Source: Clostridia bacterium (GTDB lineage Bacteria > Bacillota > Clostridia > Oscillospirales > CAG-272). From it: a DNA stretch of 46,556 nucleotides. Below, piece after piece: positions 25,728-34,215 of this stretch (positions within the stretch are counted from its first letter, which is position 1; the number at the start of each line of letters is the position of its first letter). The notes under the pieces were generated by a model. The model saw only the letters and a program-made list of their open reading frames with translations. It made no database searches and had not been told where the DNA came from. The DNA lies in assembly GCA_017463485.1 (NCBI GenBank), contig JAFTPD010000017.1, positions 1 to 46,556 on the forward strand. Direction: 5' to 3'. Position numbers and translations under genes: made by a program.

Positions 25728-25756
25728 TTGATTTTAGGAGAAAAGTGTAGTATAAT
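25728..25756 (+). promoter_or_regulatory. promoter of ispE
   Basis: TTGATT (25728-25733), 17 bp, TATAAT (25751-25756), 28 bp before the ATG. Confidence 0.85.
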
Positions 25757-25783
25757 GAGGGTATAACGATCAGCGGAGGAAAT

Positions 25784-26689
25784 ATGAAGGATAAAAAAAG
25801 CATCAGCTTGCGTGCCAATGCAAAGATAAATTTATTTTTGGATATTGAATCCCGCCGTGAAAACGGATATCATACCGTAAAGAGCCTTATGCACTCGGTG
25901 TCGCTTTCAGACACGGTGGATATAACCGTGTCGCCGTCGGACACAACGCAAATAGCCATAACGTCCTCAAGCCCCTCAGTTCCCACGGATAGGACGAATC
26001 TTGCGTGGCGCGCGGCGGAGGCTTTTCTCAGCGCGGTAGGCACGACGTGCAGGGTAGAAATATATATCGAAAAAAATATCCCCATAGCGAGCGGGCTCGC
26101 GGGCGGCAGTACGGATGCGGCGGCGGTCTTTCGCGGTCTGAATGAGCTGTTTGACAATAAATTCGATACACAGTCCCTTTGTGATATGGGGGCGCGGCTG
26201 GGAGCGGATATTCCATTTTGTATAGTCGGCGGCTCAAAGCGGGTGGGGGGAATCGGCGAGATCCTTGCCGACGCCGCTGTGATGCCCGATTGCAAGATAG
26301 TAATTGCTTGCGGCGGCGAGGGAGTTTCCACTCCTTGGGCTTACGGCAAGCTTGATAGTATGTACTCGGCTTTTGACGGTAGCGCTTATAGCTGTCGGAC
26401 GGAAATTTTCGACGCGCTGACACATTCCTTGCGCGCTGGGGACATGAGTGGAATATGTAATAATGCATATAACATTTTTGAATCCGCCGTGCTGTGCGAG
26501 CGCCCCGTCGCGCAAAGAATAAAGGACGTGATGATGGAGGCGGGAGCGCGTGGCGCTATGATGAGCGGAAGCGGCCCCAGCGTGTTCGGAATATTCGACC
26601 TTGACTGTGACGGTGCGGAGCGCGCAGTCGCCCTCCTTGCCAAAGAGGGCATAGTCGGACATATCTGCTGCCCTGCGGGGGAGAACTGA
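25784..26689 (+). CDS. ispE: 4-diphosphocytidyl-2-C-methyl-D-erythritol kinase
   Basis: Phosphorylates CDP-methylerythritol in the DXP isoprenoid pathway. A 301-residue GHMP kinase with the N-terminal ANAKINLFLDI (catalytic Lys), the ATP-binding loop PIASGLAGGSTDAAAVFRGLN, the substrate region GADIPFCIVGGSKRVGGIGE and the C-terminal GHMP motif MSGSGPSVFGIF. The length is slightly above the usual 280-290. AGCGGAGGAAAT precedes the ATG, with a consensus promoter behind it and a strong terminator after the stop. dxs of the same pathway lies 2.3 kb downstream in its own unit. Confidence 0.95.
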   Translation: MKDKKSISLRANAKINLFLDIESRRENGYHTVKSLMHSVSLSDTVDITVSPSDTTQIAITSSSPSVPTDRTNLAWRAAEAFLSAVGTTCRVEIYIEKNIPIASGLAGGSTDAAAVFRGLNELFDNKFDTQSLCDMGARLGADIPFCIVGGSKRVGGIGEILADAAVMPDCKIVIACGGEGVSTPWAYGKLDSMYSAFDGSAYSCRTEIFDALTHSLRAGDMSGICNNAYNIFESAVLCERPVAQRIKDVMMEAGARGAMMSGSGPSVFGIFDLDCDGAERAVALLAKEGIVGHICCPAGEN

Positions 26690-26712
26690 AATTTACGGTG
26701 ATACAAAAAGTG

Positions 26713-26749
26713 ACAGAGAGCCGGGCAACCCCCAAGCTCTCTGTTTTTT
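26713..26749 (+). terminator. terminator of ispE
   Basis: An ACAGAGAGC / GCTCTCTGT stem with inner CGGG/CCC pairing is followed by T6. Confidence 0.9.
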
Positions 26750-26780
26750 CTTAAAAACAATTGATGATGTTATGTGCTTG

Positions 26781-26853
26781 TCGTAGGGCGAACTGTGTTC
26801 GCCCGCAGATTCCGCGCATAACATCAGGCGGGCGAACACAGTTCGCCCCTACG
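26781..26853. repeat. MITE-like palindromic repeat, TCGTAGGGCG family, copy 2
   Basis: CGTAGGG-CGAACTGTGTTCGCCCGC (26782-26806) is the reverse complement of the right arm (26828-26853) apart from one extra G-C, around a 21-nt loop. It shares the outer TCGTAGGGCG with the element at 19163 but has a different, longer inner arm. The remaining 100 bp to the next gene's stop hold nothing recognisable. Confidence 0.7.
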
Positions 26854-26962
26854 TTCAAAGATAACGTGTATCAACGATTTTACATTTCCCAAGGTAGGCG
26901 TCTTTCTACCAGCTCGCCATCAATGCTGATCTTTATAGACTTGAATAAACCAAGGCATTATC

Positions 26963-27493
26963 TTATTTTTCTATCAGCTCCTCAAAGCAGTCCTCCGCTA
27001 TCTCCTCACGCGATTCCTCAAGAAAGGTAAAAAGAATATAATTGCCGCACTGTGTTATCTCGGCGTTGTCGATCTTGGGCATCTCTGCGGGGGCGTAGCT
27101 TGAAAAAACGGTAGACATCCGCAGCTTTTGCGCGTTGACGTATTCGGTTATCACGTCGGTGGCAAGACTTATGCTGTCGGGATTTTTTACGTGAAAAACT
27201 CCAATGGTATCAGCGTTTGTTTCGGGGCGGGCAGACGTTACCACACACCAATCCGCAAGTGAATCCGCAAGCTCGCCGAATCTGTTGCCGAAGTTCATGC
27301 GGCTGATATAATCCGAGTCCACCGTCTTGTATCCGTCAGACGACGGAACAGCCTGAATTATTCTGTTGACTGCCTCCTCGGAGGTAACGTCGTCGCGGTA
27401 GCCGTCGGATATCTTGCGGCTGACCTCTGCGCAGGAGATAAGGGAAAGCAGAATCAAAGCGGAAATAACTATACACAGCGTCTTTTTTAACAT
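26963..27493 (-). CDS. DUF4358-type lipoprotein
   Basis: A 176-residue surface lipoprotein. The signal peptide MLKKTLCIVISALILLSLIS ends in the lipobox LISC with Cys21. The mature part has the DUF4358 look: an N-terminal helical segment (SEEAVNRIIQAVP), a central DWCVVTSARPETNADTIGVFHVKN and a C-terminal ITQCGNYILFTFLEESREEIAEDCF. Function is unknown; in Clostridia this family often sits beside SGNH hydrolase or MBOAT O-acyltransferase genes, and an SGNH gene lies 33 bp upstream here. It is the last gene of a three-gene minus-strand operon. The family call is moderate. Confidence 0.72.
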   Translation of the reverse strand: MLKKTLCIVISALILLSLISCAEVSRKISDGYRDDVTSEEAVNRIIQAVPSSDGYKTVDSDYISRMNFGNRFGELADSLADWCVVTSARPETNADTIGVFHVKNPDSISLATDVITEYVNAQKLRMSTVFSSYAPAEMPKIDNAEITQCGNYILFTFLEESREEIAEDCFEELIEK

Positions 27494-27526
27494 AATAACC
27501 TCACTAAAGCCGTATTTGCAAAAATA

Positions 27527-28336
27527 TTATGCGCAACTGTGAGTGCGGATATACCCGAGAATCTCAATATATGCCTCGGTCGTGAGGTGGATCCCGTCCG
27601 CCGAGTTGCAAAGCTCACGTCGCAGATTTCCCTCGCTGTCCTTGAGAATTGATTGCGTATCAAGGTAATTCAAGCCGTGCTCGCGCGCAAGCTCACGCAC
27701 CCAGACGTTGGCGCGGTCGATCTTTTTATTGCTTAACACCTTGCAATCTTCGGTCACGGGGAAGATGGATTGAAGCACTATTTTAGTGTCGGGCGACGCC
27801 TCCTTCAAGGCGCGGATAAGCTTAGAATAGCAGTATTTGAAGTCCTCCCGCTCAAGATAAGACACGCCCCAATCCGTGCCAAGCGTGACGATAAGCACGG
27901 GAGGCTTTTCGATAGCAACAGCCTCCGCCGCCGTGACCTCACGTCCGTCGCGCGGAAGCACGACCTTGGCTGAGGTTATCTCCGAATTGAGGTTCAACAT
28001 TCCCAATTTCGGCGCTAATACCTGCTTTGTTTGCGTGCCCCCGCTCAACACTCCGCGGCTGATGAGGTGCGCGGTGAGGGAGTCGCCAAGAAAATAAAGG
28101 CTGTCCTGATAAGCGCTTCCCGCATCGGCAGAATAAGGCAAAACAACCGAGGCAACGCTTGCCGTGGGGCTTGCGTCATCCTCGGTTGCAAATACCGTAT
28201 TTTCCGCCATAGCGGAGGTGGATGGAGATACCGTTGTATTGCCTACGAATAATATCGTAGCCGCCGCGACAGCCGTAATGAACCAAATCGAAATAATTGC
28301 GGCGCGGATGGGGAATGGATTGCGTGAACGTTTCAT
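27527..28336 (-). CDS. membrane-anchored SGNH/GDSL hydrolase
   Basis: A 269-residue esterase-like protein anchored by an N-terminal helix (residues 11-31, RAAIISIWFITAVAAATILFV). The SGNH blocks are FLGDSLTAHL (nucleophile Ser in GDSL), TLGTDWGVSY, where the usual block III is G-x-N-D, so the oxyanion Asn is replaced by Asp-Trp, and SADGIHLTTEAY (catalytic Asp and His). It should act outside the cell on O-acyl groups of a cell-wall or capsule polymer; this is inferred from the family. It follows the small membrane protein by 23 bp and precedes the DUF4358 lipoprotein. A full MBOAT acyltransferase partner is not in the window. Confidence 0.85.
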   Translation of the reverse strand: MKRSRNPFPIRAAIISIWFITAVAAATILFVGNTTVSPSTSAMAENTVFATEDDASPTASVASVVLPYSADAGSAYQDSLYFLGDSLTAHLISRGVLSGGTQTKQVLAPKLGMLNLNSEITSAKVVLPRDGREVTAAEAVAIEKPPVLIVTLGTDWGVSYLEREDFKYCYSKLIRALKEASPDTKIVLQSIFPVTEDCKVLSNKKIDRANVWVRELAREHGLNYLDTQSILKDSEGNLRRELCNSADGIHLTTEAYIEILGYIRTHSCA

Positions 28337-28359
28337 AAAAGAGGCTTCCTTCCGAAAGA

Positions 28360-28797
28360 TTATTTCTTCTTGAACTGACTGACGTAAGGCGCCTCTTCCT
28401 TTTTTGACTTGTCCCGTTTTGACGTAACTATCGCGTGAATTATAAGCGCGACTGCGTAAAGCGAAAGACAGAGTGTGATAACTATAAACGAATTACTGCC
28501 CGAGGGATTTGAAAGCAGAGCGTATGGCATGTAAATTCCGAGCAAAAATCCCGCCGCGGTGCATAAAAAGTGAAAGATATATCTCTTTGGTCTTGAGCTA
28601 TTGAAATGCCGATATAAAAGATTTCCCAAAGCCACAAACAGCGTGAAGGGCAGGAACATTATAAATTGCAGGCAGTTGATGGCGTCGCTTGTAAACGAGC
28701 CCTTGATGATAGCCTGTATGAGTATAAAAACGACGCATATCGCCGTGTAATAAATGCAGGCTTCCGACACAAGCCGCAGGGCAGTTTTTTTGTTCAT
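28360..28797 (-). CDS. small four-helix membrane protein
   Basis: A 145-residue protein with four hydrophobic helices: about 13-32 (CIYYTAICVVFILIQAII), 40-62 (INCLQFIMFLPFTLFVALGN), 72-95 (YIFHFLCTAAGFLLGIYMPY) and 103-122 (FIVITLCLSLYAVALIIHAI), followed by a Lys-rich cytosolic tail (SKRDKSKKEEAPYVSQFKKK). It resembles DUF3021-like or GtrA-like small membrane proteins, but I cannot assign a family. AAAGGTGACTAT precedes the ATG. It is the first gene of the operon with the SGNH hydrolase and the DUF4358 lipoprotein, so a role in the same envelope process is likely. Confidence 0.72.
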   Translation of the reverse strand: MNKKTALRLVSEACIYYTAICVVFILIQAIIKGSFTSDAINCLQFIMFLPFTLFVALGNLLYRHFNSSRPKRYIFHFLCTAAGFLLGIYMPYALLSNPSGSNSFIVITLCLSLYAVALIIHAIVTSKRDKSKKEEAPYVSQFKKK

Positions 28798-28869
28798 ATA
28801 GTCACCTTTTCGGGGCGCACAGTCAAGCTTATTTTGAATCCGCGCGCACTAAAATATACTTTCCAGATT

Positions 28870-28898
28870 ATTATAGCACGCTTTGTCACGCTTTGCAA
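28870..28898 (-). promoter_or_regulatory. promoter of the membrane-SGNH-DUF4358 operon with tandem repeat
   Basis: Minus strand: TTGCAA (28893-28898), 17 bp, TATAAT (28870-28875). The stretch from the -35 into the spacer is a tandem direct repeat CAAAGCGTG-a-CAAAGCGTG, which may bind a regulator. Confidence 0.75.
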
Positions 28899-29019
28899 GA
28901 CGAATTTGTGAATTTTTCCCCGATTGCATAAATTAAATGCTTGCCGACGGCGTATTATTAAAAAAAAATTCATATTTTTGTGGTACACTGTATGTATCAT
29001 GACGAAAGGGGGCAGGAAA

Positions 29020-30966
29020 ATGGGAAAAACTGTCGAAAAAGCGGTAAATGGAGCCGCACCCACGGCGGAACATGCGAAAAGCCTTGACTATCCGCTTTTA
29101 TCAAAAATAAAATCTCCTGCCGACCTTAAAGCCATGGACGAGAGCGAGATGGACGCATTGTGTGCCGAGATACGGCACGTGCTGGTGGATACAGTCGGCA
29201 AAAACGGCGGACATCTTGCGTCAAATCTCGGAGTAGTCGAGCTTACGGTGGCAATGCACCGAGCCTTTGACTGCCCGCACGATCATTTTGTTTTTGACGT
29301 AGGTCATCAGAGCTACGTTCACAAGCTGCTGACGGGTAGATTTGAGCAGTTCCATACTTTGCGCCGCGGCGGAGGAATCAGCGGATTCACCAAGCGCACG
29401 GAGAGTGAATATGATTGCTTTGGGGCGGGGCATAGCTCCACCTCCATCTCCGCATCCTTGGGATTGGCGCACGCCGATAAGCTGTCGGGCAGTGATGCGT
29501 ATACCGTTTGCGTGCTGGGTGACGGTGCGTTCACGGGCGGAATGGTGCACGAGGCACTCAATAATATCTCCCGCGATCTCCGACTCATCATCATCATGAA
29601 TGAGAACGAAATGTCCATTTCCAAAAACATAGGAAGCTTTGCGGGCAATATTGCGCGCATACGGCGCACGGCGGGATATTTCAAGACCAAAAAGACCACA
29701 GTCCGCATAATCAAAAAGATACCTCTTATCGGTAATTGGCTGTTCCGCAAGCTCCGCGACACCAAGAAAGCCATGAAGAATATTATGTACGGCAGTAATT
29801 ATTTTGAGGATATGGGGCTGTATTATCTCGGACCTGTGGACGGCAATGATTACGAATCAGTGGCACAGCTTTTGCAGGAAGCGAAAAAGCTTAACGAAAG
29901 CTCCATAATTCACATAAAAACACAGAAGGGCAAGGGATATGCCCCTGCCGAGGAAAATCCGGGTGCTTACCACGGAATGTCCCCGTCGGACGCTTGTAAG
30001 CCGGATGGCGGGAATTTCTCCTGCCACGCAGGTGATATCCTTTGTGATATCGCAAAAACCAATGAAAAGCTTTGCGCTATTACCGCAGCTATGGAGGAGG
30101 GAACGGGACTTTCCGCTTTCAAGGATAAATACCCCGAAAGATTTTTTGACGTCGGCATTGCCGAGGAGCATGCTATTACCTTTGCCGCAGGACTTGCGGC
30201 GGAAGGATATATGCCCGTCACGGCTATATATTCCACATTTATGCAAAGAGCCTACGATCAGGTGATACACGATATCGCACTGCAAGAGCTTCACGTGGTT
30301 ATGTGTATCGACAGAGCGGGACTGAATCCGGGCGACGGAGCGACACATCACGGCATATTTGACGTGGCGTTCCTGTCGCAGATACCGCACGTCAGCATAT
30401 TGACCCCCGTTACCTACGAGGGACTTCGACTGTCGATTGAAACGGCAGTGGAGGGTAGCGGTGCTTATGCCATAAGATATCCCAGCGGATACGAGGATAA
30501 GAGAATTATCGAGACCTTCTATCCCGACGGCACGCCCACCGAGATTTCGGTGCGCTCAAATATGCAAAATAGCGAGCATTACGACGCTACCGTTATATTG
30601 CACGGTCGCATAGCCGCAGAGGCACTCCGAGCGGCGGATATCCTTGCGGCGGAAGGAATTATATTGCGTATCCTTTTGGCGGAATACATCAAACCGTACT
30701 CCAAGCTCGCCGCAGAAATACTTAAACGCCTTGACGGTCCCGCAGCTCCCGTTTTGTTCGTGGAGGAGGAGATCAAGGCAGGCGGATTTGGTATGATGCT
30801 GTCGGAGGAGCTGCGCAAATTCCCGAAATTTGAAGCTTACCGTACCACTATTCTCGCCCCCGAGGACGATTTCGTCATTCAGACGCGGGATGAGCATATA
30901 TGGAAGACCGCAGGAGTGGATGCAGATAGCATAGCCACGGCGGTTAAGCGGGCAATAAGGCAATAA
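29020..30966 (+). CDS. dxs: 1-deoxy-D-xylulose-5-phosphate synthase
   Basis: Condenses pyruvate and glyceraldehyde 3-phosphate with thiamine diphosphate as cofactor; first step of the DXP pathway and also a precursor supply for thiamine and pyridoxal. The 648-residue length is typical. Visible are VFDVGHQSYVHKLLTGR, the ThDP/Mg motif GDGAFTGGMVHEALNN, YHGMSPSD, the catalytic-Glu motif FFDVGIAEEHAITFAAG, DRAGLNPGDGATHHG (usually DRAGLVGADGATHHG) and the C-terminal transketolase domain. I chose the ATG at 29020, preceded by AGGGGGCAGGAAA; in-frame ATGs further up lack an RBS. It shares a 220-bp divergent region with the membrane-SGNH operon; its own promoter was not clear. Confidence 0.95.
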   Translation: MGKTVEKAVNGAAPTAEHAKSLDYPLLSKIKSPADLKAMDESEMDALCAEIRHVLVDTVGKNGGHLASNLGVVELTVAMHRAFDCPHDHFVFDVGHQSYVHKLLTGRFEQFHTLRRGGGISGFTKRTESEYDCFGAGHSSTSISASLGLAHADKLSGSDAYTVCVLGDGAFTGGMVHEALNNISRDLRLIIIMNENEMSISKNIGSFAGNIARIRRTAGYFKTKKTTVRIIKKIPLIGNWLFRKLRDTKKAMKNIMYGSNYFEDMGLYYLGPVDGNDYESVAQLLQEAKKLNESSIIHIKTQKGKGYAPAEENPGAYHGMSPSDACKPDGGNFSCHAGDILCDIAKTNEKLCAITAAMEEGTGLSAFKDKYPERFFDVGIAEEHAITFAAGLAAEGYMPVTAIYSTFMQRAYDQVIHDIALQELHVVMCIDRAGLNPGDGATHHGIFDVAFLSQIPHVSILTPVTYEGLRLSIETAVEGSGAYAIRYPSGYEDKRIIETFYPDGTPTEISVRSNMQNSEHYDATVILHGRIAAEALRAADILAAEGIILRILLAEYIKPYSKLAAEILKRLDGPAAPVLFVEEEIKAGGFGMMLSEELRKFPKFEAYRTTILAPEDDFVIQTRDEHIWKTAGVDADSIATAVKRAIRQ

Positions 30967-31009
30967 AAAACTGAAAATCAACAGCCGTTTCGGCAGAAAG
31001 GAACTAAGT

Positions 31010-31315
31010 ATGAAAACAGTTTTAAGAATCATCACGAGTATCGTTTACATTGCGTGGGGTATCTACTCACCGCTCTCCGCCATCGACGCGATCATGTCGC
31101 TCAACGTGTCTGCTCTTATTTCGGCAGGCGTCGGAGTGCTTATGCTTGTCGCAGGAGTGCTTGGACTTATCGGTATTAAAAAATCCAGGCGCCGCGTGTT
31201 CGCTATTATTATTCTCGTGTCCTCGGCACTCCCAATCATCACAGCCCTGCCTGCGTTCAACATCAGCTCTTTTGTGACCGTGGCTATATCCGTTCTGTAT
31301 CTGCTTTGCATCTGA
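31010..31315 (+). CDS. small membrane protein, unknown
   Basis: A 101-residue protein made almost entirely of three to four hydrophobic helices (VLRIITSIVYIAWGIY, ALISAGVGVLMLVAGVLGLI, VFAIIILVSSALPIITALP, FVTVAISVLYLLCI) with one basic loop KKSRRR. I do not recognise a family. GAAAGGAACTAAGT precedes the ATG. It lies 43 bp after dxs and 10 bp before radC, so it is probably in the same transcript, and radC, which has no clear RBS, may depend on it for translation. Confidence 0.72.
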   Translation: MKTVLRIITSIVYIAWGIYSPLSAIDAIMSLNVSALISAGVGVLMLVAGVLGLIGIKKSRRRVFAIIILVSSALPIITALPAFNISSFVTVAISVLYLLCI

Positions 31316-31325
31316 TCCGAATTTA

Positions 31326-32120
31326 ATGGAAGCACGTAACGACCAGAACACAGAAAACATTTCCCCGGAAGTATCGGATAATAAGGGTATTCACGACGGA
31401 CACCGTCAGCGGATACGCGCAAGATTTTCAAAAGAGGGAATTGATCATTTTGCCGAGCATGAGGTGCTTGAGCTTGCACTGATGCAAATAATTAAGCGCG
31501 GTGACGTAAACCCTGTCGGACACCGCCTGCTTGACCATTTCGGCTCGCTGGCCGCAGTGTTCGACGCGGACGAGGAGGAACTGTGCAAGATAAACGGCAT
31601 TGGAGAGCAAACAGCCTTCTTTCTCCATCTCTTGCCACAGCTGTTCAAGCGGTATGCGCTTGATAAATGTAATATTGTTGGTACATACGACAATATCGGA
31701 AAGATAAGCGATTACCTTCACGCTTTGTATACGGGCGTTGTTCACGAGCGCGTGTATCTGTTGCTGTTCGATAACGCCATGCGGCTTATTGATACTTATA
31801 AGATATCAGACGGCTCAGTCAACTGCGCGGCTATTACGGTGCGAAAGATAGTTGAGCTTGCACTGACAAAGCACGCCGCTGGCGTGGTGCTGGCCCACAA
31901 TCATCCGCGCGGCTTGCCAATAGCATCGGGCAACGACCTTGAGGTGACAAGAAATATTGACTCCGCGCTGTCCACGGTGGCAATACCGCTTATCGAGCAT
32001 ATAATCGTCACGGAAAATTCCTACGCGGCAATCGTGCGCTCGCAAAAGGGAATGCTCCGCGCATCTCCCGTAACGGGACTTATCGACGAAGGCTTTTATA
32101 AATCATTTTATCTTGATTGA
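31326..32120 (+). CDS. radC: RadC family JAB/MPN metalloprotein (UPF0758)
   Basis: A 264-residue protein with an N-terminal helix-hairpin-helix-like part (HEVLELALMQI...LCKINGIGEQTAFFLHLLP) and a C-terminal JAB domain with the metal motif HNHPRGLPIASGNDLEVTR (His-x-His...Asp) and the upstream acidic HERVYLLLFDN. Despite the name, a role of chromosomal RadC proteins in repair is not established. No Shine-Dalgarno is visible before the ATG; it begins 10 bp after the small membrane protein, so translational coupling is likely. A bidirectional terminator follows immediately. Confidence 0.9.
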   Translation: MEARNDQNTENISPEVSDNKGIHDGHRQRIRARFSKEGIDHFAEHEVLELALMQIIKRGDVNPVGHRLLDHFGSLAAVFDADEEELCKINGIGEQTAFFLHLLPQLFKRYALDKCNIVGTYDNIGKISDYLHALYTGVVHERVYLLLFDNAMRLIDTYKISDGSVNCAAITVRKIVELALTKHAAGVVLAHNHPRGLPIASGNDLEVTRNIDSALSTVAIPLIEHIIVTENSYAAIVRSQKGMLRASPVTGLIDEGFYKSFYLD

Positions 32121-32125
32121 AAACA

Positions 32126-32165
32126 ATAACGCTCCGACGTGTGTCGGAGCGTTATGCTTTTTATT
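32126..32165. terminator. bidirectional terminator between radC and potD
   Basis: A 13-bp perfect stem ATAACGCTCCGAC / GTCGGAGCGTTAT with a GTGT loop, followed by GCTTTTTATTT on the plus strand. On the minus strand ATTGTTTTC follows, so it can serve potD as well. Confidence 0.9.
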
Positions 32166-33402
32166 TAACCTCTCTCAACCGTTTTCTCACGGCAAAGAAT
32201 ATACCGAAGCCTGCGAGGGTGGCGATTATCACGCCGCAGATGACGTAAATACCCGTGCTGATCTCGATATCCGATTTCAGCTCCTCCCAAAGACCGTTGA
32301 GCAGAACGAGCTTGTCGTCCTTGAGGTTTTGGTAGGAAGACGTTCTCACCGAATCGGTGTCGTAGATCTTTTCGTATGCGTCCTCCTTTATCTCTCCGAG
32401 ATAATCAATGTACTCTTGATTCTCTCGTACCAGAGTGTTGGGAGAAGCGTAATAGGTGTATTCCGCATTGGCAACGGCGACCTCCTCGGTCAGCATAAAG
32501 TTGATATACCGCTCGGCGATCTCCTTGTTCTGACTTGATTTGGGCACGCACATGGCGTCAACGTAAAGGTTAGTTCCTTCCTCGGGGTAGTAGAATTCAA
32601 GATCCTCGTTTTCCTCGTACATGGTAAGATAGTCACCCGCATAGTAAGCGGCAATGGCGGCAGAGCCGTTTTCCATCTTGTTGTATATCTCGTCCATGAC
32701 GTAACCCTGAACGACCTTTTTCTGCTCCTTGAGCTTGTCAAGAGCCGCCCGCCAATCAGCCTCGTCCTCCGAGTTTACGTCTACCTGCAAATAATACTGC
32801 GCCGTTCCGAATGCGTCACGGGAGTTGTTGAATTGAAGTATATTGCCCTTGTACTCCTCGTCCCACATGAGCGACCAGCTTCCAAGATCCTCCTCGTTCT
32901 CGGGAACTACCGAGGTGTTGTAGATAATGCCTATCATACCGTACATATAAGGCACGGAATAGACGTTGCCGGGATCGTAATAGTCGTATTTTGCATCCTC
33001 ACCGTAAAATTCGGGAGCAATATTTCCAATGTTGTCAATGTTGTCGTAGTTGAGAGGAGCTAAAAGATCCTCGCCGATCATACGCTCGATCATGTAGTCG
33101 GAGGGAACTATAACGTCGTAGTTTACCGAGCCACTGCTGATCTTTGCATACATGCTTTCGTTGCTGGAATAGGTGGAATAGTTGACTTTGACCTTAACGC
33201 CGTAGTTTTCAAAATACCAATCCTCAAAAGCCTTGTTGGCATCCAGCGTACCCTCCGAGCCGTCGGACATATATTCGCCCCAGTTGTAAACGTAGAGGGT
33301 AATGCTCTCCGAGCTGTCGGTGTTGCAGGAGGTAAGTCCCGCGACGGTTGACAGAAGCAGCACGAGAGCGGTCAGAAGAGAAAGAAATGATCTGAGCTTC
33401 AT
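32161..33402 (-). CDS. potD: spermidine/putrescine ABC transporter substrate-binding lipoprotein PotD
   Basis: Captures polyamines for the PotABC importer. A lipoprotein signal with lipobox GLTSC (Cys26) is followed by the PotD start ITLYVYNWGEYMSDG, DVIVPSDYMIERMI, YSVPYMYGMIGIIYN and AIAAYYAGDYLTMYEEN, which includes polyamine-binding-type acidic and aromatic residues. At 413 residues it is longer than the usual 350-360. The extra part is a C-terminal transmembrane helix (about 384-403, GIYVICGVIIATLAGFGIFF) with a basic tail AVRKRLREVK. A binding protein held by both a lipid and a tail helix is unusual. It starts 3 bp after potC and is the last gene of the operon. Confidence 0.93.
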   Translation of the reverse strand: MKLRSFLSLLTALVLLLSTVAGLTSCNTDSSESITLYVYNWGEYMSDGSEGTLDANKAFEDWYFENYGVKVKVNYSTYSSNESMYAKISSGSVNYDVIVPSDYMIERMIGEDLLAPLNYDNIDNIGNIAPEFYGEDAKYDYYDPGNVYSVPYMYGMIGIIYNTSVVPENEEDLGSWSLMWDEEYKGNILQFNNSRDAFGTAQYYLQVDVNSEDEADWRAALDKLKEQKKVVQGYVMDEIYNKMENGSAAIAAYYAGDYLTMYEENEDLEFYYPEEGTNLYVDAMCVPKSSQNKEIAERYINFMLTEEVAVANAEYTYYASPNTLVRENQEYIDYLGEIKEDAYEKIYDTDSVRTSSYQNLKDDKLVLLNGLWEELKSDIEISTGIYVICGVIIATLAGFGIFFAVRKRLREVK

Positions 33403-33405
33403 ATC

Positions 33406-34215
33406 TTACCTCCTTATCGCGCGGCTCTTGCGGCTACCGAATGAGCCTGCAAAATTCACGACAAGCAAAATGACCGTAATAATGAAAACTATCATAGCAC
33501 ACAGCGCGTACATACTGAACTTTACGTCGTGCGCGGTCTGATTGTAAACGTAGAGGGGAAGTGTCTGAAAGTTGGGGGAGCTGACGAAATGGCTGATGAC
33601 AAAATCGTCCAGCGACATTGTAAATCCGAGCATAAGTCCCGAAACGATACCGGGGATTATCTCGGGAAGCTCCGCCTTGAAAAACGCCTTGGAGGGAGTA
33701 CAGCCAAGGTCTTGTGCCGCCTCGGACAAGGATTTGTCCAGTTGCTTGAAGCGGGGCATTACGGACAGGATAACATACGGCAGGTTGAAGGTGACGTGCG
33801 CTATCAGCATAGTTCCGAAGCCGAAAAGCTGTCTTGTCTTGAGAAACGTTCCCACAGCCACGAACAGAAGCATCATGGAAACACCCGTAACGATATCGGG
33901 ATTCATCATGGGAATGTTGGTAAGCGCATTCACCGAGCCCTTTATATATCTGCTTTTCATACGGTGAAGTCCAAGCGCGCCAAACGTACCGATAACGGTG
34001 GCAATAAGCGAGGAGGATACCGCAATGATAAGCGAGTTGACAAGAGAGCTGAGAGCCTCCTCGTCACGGAAAAGCTCCTCGTACCAAACAAGGGATGGCT
34101 TTGTGAATTCCGAAAGGCTTCCCGCGTCGTTAAAGGAGAAAACAATAAGCACGATAATGGGGATATACAAAAGGAAAAATATAACACCCATATAGCATTT
34201 TGAAAGTATTTTCAT
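33406..34215 (-). CDS. potC: spermidine/putrescine ABC transporter permease PotC
   Basis: Membrane subunit of the polyamine importer, 269 residues and about six helices. The C-terminal half has the binding-protein-dependent EAA loop SEAAQDLGCTPSKAFFKAELPEIIPGI, which contacts the ATPase. The start YMGVIFFLLYIPIIVLIVFSF and WYEELFRDEEALSSLVNSL are typical of PotC. Its ATG overlaps the potB stop by 4 nt (ATGA), so the two are co-translated. Confidence 0.94.
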   Translation of the reverse strand: MKILSKCYMGVIFFLLYIPIIVLIVFSFNDAGSLSEFTKPSLVWYEELFRDEEALSSLVNSLIIAVSSSLIATVIGTFGALGLHRMKSRYIKGSVNALTNIPMMNPDIVTGVSMMLLFVAVGTFLKTRQLFGFGTMLIAHVTFNLPYVILSVMPRFKQLDKSLSEAAQDLGCTPSKAFFKAELPEIIPGIVSGLMLGFTMSLDDFVISHFVSSPNFQTLPLYVYNQTAHDVKFSMYALCAMIVFIITVILLVVNFAGSFGSRKSRAIRR

